Source: Lactarius indigo
Taxonomy: Eukaryota; Basidiomycota; Agaricomycetes; Russulales; Russulaceae
DNA: 64,000 bases
NCBI GenBank assembly: GCA_025766275.1
Contig: JAFKAC010000041.1
Coordinates: forward strand, 434,001-498,000
Direction: 5' to 3'
The position numbers and the translations under genes are program-made. The notes under the pieces were generated by a model that was given only the letters and a program-made list of their open reading frames with translations, was not told the DNA's origin and ran no database searches. Position 1 is the first letter of the stretch. Each line of letters begins with the position of its first letter. Below, piece after piece: positions 32,201 through 40,254 of the stretch.

Positions 32201-32384
32201 GTTACTGTCTGCAAAGTACATTTCCATTTCTACTTTCAAGATTGTCCATTAATCTGACCGCCAACAAGTCAAGCATGGACTCACCTGCAGCGCCACCTCC
32301 TCCTTGTCTCACCTCGCTCTTCTTCCTTCATGCAAGTTCAAGTGTTTTGATACTGGCACGATATTGTCTTGATTTCCTCCCCAT
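29246..32384 (-). pseudogene. DDE transposase, five exons, three nonsense codons
   Basis: Exons by splice motif and frame continuity: 32285-32384, 30225-32208, 29974-30176, 29446-29923, 29246-29393. Introns are 76, 48, 50 and 52 nt. The start MGRKSRQYR is at 32384. Catalytic motifs are all visible: first Asp in THDESTFF, second in LFDNAPSHQKR, Glu in KYHCELNFIEQYWGAAK. This is the pattern of IS630/Tc1-mariner-type enzymes found in mushroom genomes. The N-terminal half is acidic and repetitive. Three in-frame TGA codons (32328-32330, 31982-31984, 31976-31978) sit where Arg fits the context (A-R-R-K-K and A-R-K-R-K), consistent with CGA to TGA decay. An internal ATG at 31870 could still give a long product with the catalytic core. 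Terminal inverted repeats were not identified. Confidence 0.8.
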
Positions 32385-32737
32385 TATCTTTGTGTCTGGT
32401 GTATAATTTTCTTCGCGAATACAATGCCTGCATCTTCCACCTGAATCCCAATGTCCGCACAGCACACATGTTTAAGTCACGTGATAGCTTATATAAGCTG
32501 GACCAATCTCGCTGAGTTACTTTGCACGTTTTGTGAAAACACATCAGCATTTGAGCACGTTCCTGGATCAAGGGGGGAGTGGGATGGGAAAAATTGATAT
32601 CCAGTCAGGTTTTGTCTTTTAGGGGCTTTCCGACCCCCCCCCCCCCCCTTGCCATATACGGAAATTTTGAGTCACATGTTTATGTTTTGCATAAATTTGT
32701 AATATGTTTAAGTCACATGTCATAGAATTTATGTAAA

Positions 32738-33180
32738 CTACATCCGACGACGGCGTTGATTTGTCCCTCCTGCGCAGCTATCGCAAGCCCAATTTTTGGG
32801 TGCGAATTTGTAATCCATACACGCTTGATGGAACTGGTAGCTGTGTGAGCAGGAAGCAAGACAGAAAAGACAAGGAAAGGGAAGAAAAATACAAAGAACG
32901 CACCCAGACTGTCTCACACCCAGAAACTCGACACTTCATCACATTTACCCCTGTATTGATCTCAGACTCGGTGATCGTAACACCACACGTACACATGTTC
33001 AGACTGAGGACGTTTGCTTTTCTCAGCCGACGTCCTCGAGTGCTGACAGCCGGTTCGGGCAATGCACGACTCAGAGACTCTGGAAGAGATGATAGGGGAG
33101 CCAAGGTGGTAATGGCCAGCGGCACGTCTTTCACCGCAGTCAATTCGGGTGGGTGGGCGATAAGATCTGAAGGCCGTGTG
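32738..33180 (-). pseudogene. PHD-finger gene copy F2, 3' segment
   Basis: Inverted near-identical copy of 12141-12587. It carries the last exons with the PHD finger (GCETVW|FHQAC...WACDSC) and stop at 32738-32740. The gene is cut at 33180 by element E and resumes at 50832 after one GTGTG duplication. Downstream similarity to F1 ends at CCCCCCTTG near 32572. Confidence 0.8.
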
Positions 33181-33689
33181 TGTTATGGTACGGACTTGGT
33201 GACTCATTACATACGACTCATGACCGGTTATGACTACAGTCTGGTATCAGTATTAGTCATGGACTCTTACATCGCATCAGTCAGCATGGTAGTACACATG
33301 TGATTGTGACTCGTGTATGACTCATTCCTAGGATAGCTGTACTAGGGTTCGAGCTAGTTACGCTACTGGTTACCTAACATTATAGCGGCGCTTTAAAGCC
33401 CGCGAGTATCTGTATAAGTAGTCGACTTGAAAGACCAAGAGTCCCCATCTTGGTCTTCTTCAATCCACCATCTCGATTCGCCTCTTGTCTGCCTTAGTCC
33501 CTGACTAAGTGCGCCTCCGCTTCTACCCACCAAGGGGTAGTACTTCTTTGTCTTAGCTGCAGCGTGTGTCAGAGTACCCCTGTTCAGCTTGCGTTGGGTT
33601 GACACGTGATCCCCATTCGCCTATACTTCTGCTAAGTCGAATACGCCTTCTCAGAGTCCAAGTCGGACTAACGCCGGTGGAGCGTAACA
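33181..33689 (+). repeat. 5' LTR of element E
   Basis: 509 bp, TGTTATGG...GCGTAACA. It has a TATA-like TATAAG at 33413 and a leader hairpin GACCAAGA/TCTTGGTC. Compared with the 3' LTR and the solo LTR at 52766, this copy has lost CpGs, for example TGTTACGG to TGTTATGG and TTCCGC to TTCTGC. Confidence 0.95.
33413..33457 (+). promoter_or_regulatory. TATA box and predicted 5' end of E transcript
   Basis: TATAAG at 33413 lies 34 nt before ATCTTGGTCTT (33447-33457), which is the exact reverse complement of AAGACCAAGAT just inside the LTR (33692-33702). This is the same self-priming arrangement as in A, B and C. Confidence 0.65.
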
Positions 33690-33710
33690 TTAAGACCAAG
33701 ATCCTCAACC

Positions 33711-35672
33711 GTGGCGTATTCAACCAGAGACCAGTGGACGTCATTCCGTCCCTATCATATTGAAAGACGAGGAGATCGCAACATACCTACAAGATTTCTA
33801 GGAGCAGCTCAGTGGAGAGAACGAGGAGAAGATACCGGGTACTTCGTAGAGTTTAACGGTCCTAACCGTTTCCGACCCGTTGAGTTCAATTTTGAACATC
33901 TCTGTTGGACCGAGGTTACTTGGAACCCCATAGACCATCGCTGGGACATCGTACGACCAGCCGGAAGAAACTATAACTGTGACATCGACGCGCGAGAACT
34001 TAATAGCCGCGCAGACTATGGTCCTATTGACGGACAAGCACAAGAACATACAGACGAAGGAATTAGCGGAGAAGAAGCCTCCGAAAGTCAATCGCCAAGC
34101 AGGGGAACAACCCCAGCAGAAGAGGCCAGCCTAGGGGCTATTGGTGATCATATCATACAACGAACTGAGTCCCTCACCATCCATCAACCCGAACCAGAAG
34201 TAATTCACATCCATAGTCCAGCAGTCGCAATGGCAACTGCCACTATCACGCAAGAAGAGCTGCAGCTCACTACAGAAGCAAGGGATCAAATAGCCTTAGA
34301 AGAACAGAGGCGTATCGCTGAAGAATCGCGAGCCAATTTGGCTCCCATCAACCCATATACCGGTCACCGAATGACCGACGATGACGTAGCAATCCACCGT
34401 GCAATCGGACCCGATGTCGCTGATCCTCCCAGCGGGGGAGGTGGACCTCCTAACGATCTACCAAGAGGAGGAGGAGGACCCCCACCTCGAGGACCCGGAT
34501 TCGAAGGATTTCCTGGGGGGTTTCCAGGCGGACCACCAGGAGGACCACCTGGAGGAGGATTACCAGGTGCAGGTCCCATCGTTCCCCCTCCAAGTAACAA
34601 ACTGGCTGGCGAAGCACCTACAGTATTCGACGGGGAACGCGCCAAAGTTGAGGCGTTTCTCACTCAATGGCATGTCTACTGGGGCATGAATGCCGATGAG
34701 GGCATCATGGCAACTCCATACCGACGTACCTTACTTTTTCTCTCTTACATCAAAGGTGTCAACGTTAGCGAATGGGTATTGGCCATGCTTACCTGGCTCA
34801 ACGGCCAGATACAAGTCGGTATACCCCGTACTAGTGAAGGATTATGGAACGAAGTTACGCGCAGTTTTATGCAGCGCTTCCGAAATACCATGGAACAGGA
34901 GCAAGCCCAATACGAACTCAAGAAAGGAGTTAAAATGATAGGGGGCAACCTAGATGAGTATTGCACCCAATTCGAACAGCTCATACGCCGCGCTCAGTAT
35001 AGGCTCGATGATCCCCAAACACTGGATCTATTCGCAAGCGGACTACCAAAAGACCTATATGAAAAGGTCTACACCCTCAACAATCCTCGCAACTATCGCG
35101 AGTGGAAAGAAGCTGCCACAACCCACCAACAACAATACCTTCATCTTAAAGCGGTGTTAAATAAGGGAATACCCCCAGGACAGGGACAAGGATGACCGCG
35201 TCAACAACGACAGTGGCAGGGACCACCAAGGAGTTCCTGGCAACCGCGGAACCTACCCCGAGATCCTAATGCTATGGATACCTCGGCGGACCGAATTCGA
35301 GGGCGACTTGCAGGAGCAGAAGATATACTTGCTCCGCGTCCCCCATACCGACCAAGGGGAGGATTCCTCCAACGGGGAGGAGGACGTAACAACCAAAGGC
35401 CAGTCACTTGCTATAACTGCGGAAAGGACGGACATATGGCACGAGATTGCAGACAACCACAAAGAGGCTACCAGCCTCAAGCATCTACTAGTCGGTATAT
35501 CGACACCGACTATCATCAACAAGAACCTGAAGTCGCTACTAGGGCGGTCCAAGACGTACCCCCTCAACAACGCGCCAGTGACTGGCTTAACGGAGTAGCA
35601 GGAGAATCAGACGATGTAAAGGACATTATCCTCCAGCAATTGTGGAAAAAGGAGGGTTTTCAGGACGCCTGA
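33711..35672 (+). pseudogene. gag: Gag of element E with premature TGA
   Basis: The frame opens GTG-GCG (context TCAACC before it) without ATG. No ATG occurs from the predicted transcript start (33447) to 34018, and the first in-frame ATG is near 34230. The N-terminal domain carries FEHLCW (F-x4-W). A Gly/Pro-rich stretch follows, then the capsid domain (AGEAPTVFDGERAKVEAFL). TGA at 35193-35195 interrupts the frame after GQGQG. The same frame continues to a CCHC knuckle (CYNCGKDGHMARDC) and ends at TGA 35670-35672. The premature stop fits CGA to TGA. Pol is again in the -1 frame and overlaps the gag end. Confidence 0.9.
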
Positions 35673-36428
35673 ACCCATCGGCCTGGGTGAGGGCGGTTAA
35701 TTGTAACAGTGTAATCATGACTCGCTATCGTTCTATGAGAGTTCCAGTATTGATCTGCACCAGTTACGCAATGGCCGACATACGAGCACTAGTCAATTCA
35801 GGAGCAACCCATTGCTTCATGAAACCCTCCTTCGCAAAAAGGATGGGACTCGGGACCAAGTTACTCGATATCCCGAAGAAAATATGGAATATTGATAATA
35901 CGGAAAATAAATCGGGGCGTATCACTCATTATACGGATGTCGATGTCCAAACTAAAGGAATCCACAAGGAAATACGCTTCCTTATCACGGACATCGGCAA
36001 CGAAGACATCGTGCTCGGATACCCCTGGCTCGCTATTTATGACCCACACATCAAATGGTCACAAGCTGCCATCCACGAAGACATGCTCCCCATCATTATT
36101 CGCTCGACCAATCCCTACCTCAAAACAACAACGGTTGCGGCGGCCATCGCTCAGAACGACAATTATGAAATTGTACACTCTTGTGTTATCACAGACGAAC
36201 AACGACAACAGTTTGAAGAAGGGTGCCGAATTAGAGCCACCGCCACCGACCTCGCTATTGCTGCTCAGCAATATGTTACTAAAGCTGAGTTACCTCCCGA
36301 ATACCGCGAATTTGAACGTCTCTTCAGCGAAGAAGCATCGGACAGGTTTCCACCCAGCAGGCCCTGGGATCATGCTATCGAATTCAAACCAGGGACAGCT
36401 GACGCCATCGATTGCAAAATATACCCTA
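35642..36428 (+). pseudogene. pol: Element E pol, N-terminal part (inactive protease)
   Basis: The -1 frame relative to gag, open from about 35642. It starts with a segment (NPSAWVRAV) like that before protease in element B. The protease motif reads LVNSGATHCF: the catalytic Asp of D-S/T-G is Asn (codon AAT at 35795-35797), explained by GTCGAT to GTCAAT, a CpG transition. The frame reaches the start of the RT region (DHAIEFKPG, DCKIYP) and is cut at 36428 by C2. It resumes after one CCCTA at 46275. Confidence 0.9.
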
Positions 36429-37124
36429 TGTCACGAACCTATAAACCTGGTCGTGACTCAAGGTGCTTAGGACCGGGCCGGACTGGACCGGGCTTATGTC
36501 ATCAACTTCCTAAAGGGGAAATCCGAAATCGGAGTTTGAATTTCGCTCTCCGACGGTCACGTGATGTGTCACGTGATTACTCTGTCTCTCCAAGTCACAT
36601 GTGTACACGCACGTGTATCAATCAACAATTGATCGTTTATCGATCAACGAAGATAATCAACCAAGTCACAAGGAACATGTGTTCTAATCACGGGTTCCGC
36701 AGCTGCTGCGGAATCACGCCACTATGGCGCAATATGGCGCCATCGACTGCGGCGCAGTCGTACCATGCTTACCCTGTATTCTGATTGGACGGTATTAATA
36801 ACTTGTCTCTGGAATGTTCCAGTCCGCAGTATTGCGCAGCACTCGTGAACAGGCCCTAAGCCTGCCCTAAAGTTACGCACAGACCACCCCCTGTAGTATA
36901 TAAGCCAGCTCAATCTATCGGACAGTCCCTCAGACTGTCCACTTGTGACATCTTCCTCTCTTGCCTCTCAGCTCCTTCGAGTGCCCCACCTTGTGTGCGC
37001 CACTACCTTCTTTGAGCCAAGAACGCCTCCTCTTCGCCCCCTTCGACACTCTCTCCGTCTCTACCTCGCCCGCCGTCGTCTTCAACCGTACCCCTCGCTG
37101 TCGAGTGACAGTGAGTTCTCCACA
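36429..37124 (+). repeat. 5' LTR of C2
   Basis: 696 bp, TGTCACGAACC...CTCCACA. U3 holds paired CACGTG palindromes (36558-36563 and 36570-36575) and AT-rich inverted repeats. TATATAAG is at 36897-36904. A 5' splice donor GTGAGT sits at 37111, 14 nt before the LTR end. Confidence 0.96.
36897..36941 (+). promoter_or_regulatory. TATA box and predicted 5' end of C2 transcript
   Basis: TATATAAG at 36897-36904, then AGACTGTCCA at 36932-36941, the exact complement of the primer-binding site TGGACAGTCT (37127-37136). The spacing fits transcription starting near 36931. C1 has the same arrangement. Confidence 0.7.
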
Positions 37125-37166
37125 CTTGGACAGTCTCTCCAATAGACTGACCTCGGGCTTCCCCAG
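37111..37166 (+). other. Candidate leader intron of C2 that creates ORF1 ATG
   Basis: Donor A|GTGAGT after 37110, branch-like ACTGACC, acceptor CCCCAG|TGGCTGAC ending at 37166; 56 nt. Joining A37110 to TG (37167-37168) makes ACATGGCT, with G at -3 and +4, a good start context. The intron removes the LTR end and the primer-binding site. C1 conserves donor, branch, acceptor and length. Confidence 0.68.
37127..37136 (+). other. Self-priming primer-binding site of C2
   Basis: TGGACAGTCT, two bases inside the LTR end, complementary over 10 nt to the predicted RNA 5' end at 36932-36941. It lies inside the candidate leader intron. Confidence 0.65.
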
Positions 37167-38428
37167 TGGCTGACTACACCTACGAGTACGACTTCTCGCA
37201 GTACGGTCAGTGGGACGGAGATTCTGCCAGCTACCAGTCAGAATTCGACAACCAAGGTAGCCCCCTCGACTTTTCCCGCACCTCCCCTGTTCCCTCCACC
37301 TCCGCTGTCCGTCTAGACAGCCTCCGCTTCACCGCCCCCTACACCCCCGCCACCTTCGGTGGTGACGAACCCCCCGCCCCTGTTGCCCTCGTTCGGGACG
37401 CAACCCCCGAACTAGTTTACCCTTACGCTCCGGCTGAAGAAGCCACCCCTCGTCCATCCCCTCGCCCCTTGTCCCCCAGCACCGCCCAGTTCTACGAAGA
37501 GGTCCTCGAGATCATCGACCTCAACGGGAACGTTGCCCCCTTGACCCCTGAACCTCGCGCCGAGTCTGCGCCTCCCCTCCGAGTCCCGACCCCCCGCCCC
37601 CCTCTTTCCCTTTGTGGCTCTCCTTCGCCACCTCCTGTTCTTCCTCTGACTCCTAGTCGCCCTCCGTCTCCTGTTCCGATCCCCTCCCGCCTTGCAACCC
37701 CCGACTCGCCGATTGACTACGAGCGAGTAGCAGAACAAGGCCCCGTTTTCCCTCCGGCTCCTCACCCCGACCAGGAGAACCTTCCCCCCCTCGGCCCTAC
37801 TGCCTACGTGGCACCCCCCTGCCTCCTTCACCAAGGAGAACACCCCCACCAGTACATCGCAGTCGTTACCCCTCAAGGGGAATCTTGGCGGCCCGCCTCC
37901 ACCACACTCCGGGAACTTATCACTAAGATCCCCCTCGCCACCTCCCTTGTCTCTTTTCCTCCAGTTTTCCCTTCCGTCACCCCCTTCCGTCTTCTTCCCC
38001 CCCACGTCTACACCCTTTTCCCGCGCATCGTTGACCCTGCTCAACACCCCGACTTCCCTCCCCTGTACATCTGTTCGAAGGCCATCTACGACCTTCCCTC
38101 TCCCGACACCCCTTTCGGGACTATCCACTACGACTTCAGGGAAGGACTGAGACGCGCTTTCGCCCCCCTTGCTAACGTCCACAGGGCAGGGTACATTGAT
38201 TCTCTAGTGACACTAGAAATCCAGGACTTTTTGGACGGAAGGATTGTTACCACTTACGGACACTTGCGTTTCTCTTTTAACGGACAAATTTACGCTTACC
38301 ACCAGGCCTATTTCTTTGAGGACTTGGTTCGTTCCGCCCCCCATCTTCTTGCTTATTGCCTTTCGCCTCGAATTCCTGCCGACCCCTTTAATTTCATTTC
38401 CACCTTTCCTGACAACCAGCCACTTTAG
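37166..38428 (+). CDS. ORF1 of C2, unknown protein with splice-created start
   Basis: 420 residues, no internal Met, stop at 38426-38428. An in-frame TGA lies six codons upstream of the GTG, so the start must be at or next to the AG|TG junction. Predicted N-terminus Met-Ala-Asp-Tyr. Residues 1-30 are Tyr/Asp/Gln-rich, about 30-215 a Pro-rich disordered region with acidic clusters, and 215-420 a folded domain with aromatic and Pro residues (RLLPPHVYTLFPR, FREGLRRAFAPL, IVTTYGHLRFSFNGQIY). No signal peptide, membrane span or known catalytic motif. High similarity to C1 ORF1 with mostly conservative changes indicates selection on the protein. Function unknown. It could be an accessory capsid-associated or nuclear-entry factor, but nothing proves this. 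Confidence 0.88.
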   Translation: MADYTYEYDFSQYGQWDGDSASYQSEFDNQGSPLDFSRTSPVPSTSAVRLDSLRFTAPYTPATFGGDEPPAPVALVRDATPELVYPYAPAEEATPRPSPRPLSPSTAQFYEEVLEIIDLNGNVAPLTPEPRAESAPPLRVPTPRPPLSLCGSPSPPPVLPLTPSRPPSPVPIPSRLATPDSPIDYERVAEQGPVFPPAPHPDQENLPPLGPTAYVAPPCLLHQGEHPHQYIAVVTPQGESWRPASTTLRELITKIPLATSLVSFPPVFPSVTPFRLLPPHVYTLFPRIVDPAQHPDFPPLYICSKAIYDLPSPDTPFGTIHYDFREGLRRAFAPLANVHRAGYIDSLVTLEIQDFLDGRIVTTYGHLRFSFNGQIYAYHQAYFFEDLVRSAPHLLAYCLSPRIPADPFNFISTFPDNQPL

Positions 38429-38453
38429 ATAAGTGGTTATATATTTGCCTTGT

Positions 38454-38473
38454 CTTGAAACGAGTGTTTTAAG
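38454..38473 (+). other. RNA hairpin 1 with GAGT loop
   Basis: CTTGAAAC-GAGT-GTTTTAAG: 8-bp stem (one G-U pair), four-base loop. Present unchanged in C1 (20707-20726, minus). Confidence 0.55.
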
Positions 38474-38517
38474 TGCAACGCAAAAGTAAGTAAGTGTTTA
38501 CTTATTTGGGTTTTGGA

Positions 38518-38537
38518 CTTAAATCGAGTGATTTAAG
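38518..38537 (+). other. RNA hairpin 2 with GAGT loop at ORF2 acceptor
   Basis: CTTAAATC-GAGT-GATTTAAG: perfect 8-bp stem. Its last two bases are the AG of the candidate 3' splice site before ORF2. Conserved in C1 (20644-20663). Confidence 0.55.
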
Positions 38538-39520
38538 TGCCGCCTTCTACTCCATTTACCTTCAACTTATCTGAAGAACAAAGGCTCGCACGAGCCCGAG
38601 TTAACTTCGAGTCCCACAGGCAGCGGCAACTTGACCGCTACTACCCCGTCACTTCCACCTACGACCTCATCGATAACCCCCGTCTTGATTGTTGGACTGA
38701 ACCCCCTATCGCCTTACGCACCCTTATCGACCTCTTTGACTTTGGAGAAGTCATCCCCGAAAGGGCTTACTACGAGTTTATTGACGATCTTTCTGAAGTT
38801 GTCAAGGCTGCTGACGAGCAACTCCTTTATTGGCATCTTTCAAACTCCGTCTCTGCCACCAACCACCCAACAGACCAACTCCTAGTGTGGACCAAGAGTG
38901 ATTATCTTTGGTTCGTCCACATTCCCCCTCGTCGAGACCACTACATTCGGCAACTAGAAGACGGTTTCTCTCTTCATTACGTTGATCGACTCCGCCTCAC
39001 GTATCAGGAAATACAGATTTCCTTCCAAGAACTCCGAGTGATCATTCACCCTGACTCTGCCCCCCGTCTAGTCATCTCTGATAGTTCGGAGCTCACTTAT
39101 TCCTTCGCCACCTCTGCGTGGGAAACTACCCTGACCAATCCCGACCGAAACCTTGTCAACCCAAGTATCTGGCATTACCCCCCATCCACCTCTGACGACC
39201 CAGAGTTAGTCTCGATTCTCAACGCTAGAGAAACCTTCCGAACTCCGCCTTTACTCCGCCGAATTACAGATCGCCTTCCCCCTAGTTCCCCTGAAACTGA
39301 AGACGAATCTTCAGACTCTGACATCTCCCTTCATAACGGAGACACTAACCAGCCGCCTAGTCCAAACGACGGTTGGGGACCAACTCAGACCTCAGGCCCC
39401 TGTTGGTGCTCTCAAGAAGTCTGCACCTGCGGTTATCGTCCCAACACCCCCCCGACACCCCCCAACGTAGTGTTGTGGTCCCCTGGAGTTAACTATCTAC
39501 CTTATAGAAAAAGGGGCTAG
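38537..39520 (+). CDS. ORF2 of C2, unknown protein
   Basis: 327 residues, no internal Met. The GTG is preceded directly by an in-frame TAA, so nothing upstream can belong to it. AG|TG at 38536-38539 allows a splice-created ATG, either from the leader donor (A37110) or from a local donor A38485|GTAAGT (52-nt intron 38486-38537). Features in order: Glu/Arg/Gln-rich start, an aromatic central domain (YLWFVHIPPRRDHYIRQL, LTYSFATSAWETTL with the F-x4-W module), a Ser/acidic stretch, then CWCSQEVCTCG near 290, a possible metal-binding Cys cluster. Highly similar to C1 ORF2. No known family recognised. Confidence 0.86.
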   Translation: MPPSTPFTFNLSEEQRLARARVNFESHRQRQLDRYYPVTSTYDLIDNPRLDCWTEPPIALRTLIDLFDFGEVIPERAYYEFIDDLSEVVKAADEQLLYWHLSNSVSATNHPTDQLLVWTKSDYLWFVHIPPRRDHYIRQLEDGFSLHYVDRLRLTYQEIQISFQELRVIIHPDSAPRLVISDSSELTYSFATSAWETTLTNPDRNLVNPSIWHYPPSTSDDPELVSILNARETFRTPPLLRRITDRLPPSSPETEDESSDSDISLHNGDTNQPPSPNDGWGPTQTSGPCWCSQEVCTCGYRPNTPPTPPNVVLWSPGVNYLPYRKRG

Positions 39521-39529
39521 ATAGTATAG

Positions 39530-39568
39530 ATTGTCAAAATAAATTTTACGAGTGTAAAATTTGACAAT
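39530..39568 (+). other. RNA hairpin 3 with GAGT loop between ORF2 and ORF3
   Basis: Inner stem AAATTTTAC/GTAAAATTT closes a GAGT loop, with an outer stem ATTGTCAA/TTGACAAT. The loop is the same four bases as in hairpins 1 and 2. The inner stem is conserved in C1 (19619-19640). Confidence 0.55.
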
Positions 39569-39660
39569 TTCCCGAGTCAAAAAACCTGGATCCAATTCAT
39601 TGGGCAATTAACCTGGCATCCTCACACGTCGCCCAAAGAAGAACTCATCGTCCCTTCCAA

Positions 39661-40254
39661 GTGGACGATCGGCCCATAGCCTCTACCCCTAGTACCCCTG
39701 TTACCCCAAGAAGGGCCCCCAGAGCTCGTCGAGCTACCAACACCCAGATTCCCCTTCCGAGTATTAACCAAGCCGGACCAAGTGAACCGGTGTACCCCAG
39801 TATCCAAGCAACTCCGACTGCAAGACAGCATTCCACAAGCAGTGACGAAGCCCAGTATCTTGAAACTCAACCCCGAGAAATCCATTGTCACCTCCCTGAG
39901 GCTATCCTAGTAACCAAGAGCCTACCAACCCGAACCCCCCGAGAACTCGACGTGTTCAGAAGGCACTGTTCTCTGTTGTACCAAAACCGGCACAATCTTG
40001 AAACCCTGTATTTTTCCCAGCCGCTTACGCGCATAAGCGAGATTTCGACAAGCCCCTTGTATTTCCAAGACTTCTTGTGGAGAAGTAAGACAACCCTGAC
40101 CCACTTTGGTATTTGGGAAGAATACCATTGGATCCGTCGTTCACAAAGACCCCATCGTCCGGATAGAGCTACCCTCCTCCCCGCGTACAAAGTCTACTAC
40201 CCCTGGAACCTAGACAGTTGGACTGTCACCCGCCTCACCAGAAGAGGTGAATGA
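39661..40254 (+). CDS. ORF3 of C2, unknown protein
   Basis: 197 residues, no internal Met. It begins at CCCTTCCAAG|TGGACGAT, a plausible 3' splice site where a preceding A gives ATG-GAC-GAT. Residues 1-75 are Pro/Thr/Arg-rich. From about 85 on it is compact and aromatic (DVFRRHCSLLYQNRH, FQDFLWRSKTTLTHFG, YHWIRRSQRPHRPDR) and ends with YYPWNLDSWTV, a W-x4-W version of the module shared with Gag N-termini. The stop overlaps the gag ATG by 4 nt (ATGA), as in C1. The tight overlap could allow reinitiation on gag. Function unknown. Confidence 0.82.
   Translation: MDDRPIASTPSTPVTPRRAPRARRATNTQIPLPSINQAGPSEPVYPSIQATPTARQHSTSSDEAQYLETQPREIHCHLPEAILVTKSLPTRTPRELDVFRRHCSLLYQNRHNLETLYFSQPLTRISEISTSPLYFQDFLWRSKTTLTHFGIWEEYHWIRRSQRPHRPDRATLLPAYKVYYPWNLDSWTVTRLTRRGE

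Noticed and set aside
35193..35195. E gag TGA as programmed readthrough
   Set aside because: The other families have no stop here, CGA fits the Arg-rich context, and the element carries several other CpG lesions.
37412..38182. 256-codon open frame antisense to ORF1, also present in C1 (20998-21768)
   Set aside because: It follows from the Pro-rich, C-rich sense sequence and has no own start context or motif. Conservation is explained by ORF1.
37166..40254. ORF1-3 as an envelope gene making C an errantivirus-like element
   Set aside because: No signal peptide, membrane anchor or cleavage site, and the ORFs lie before gag rather than after pol.
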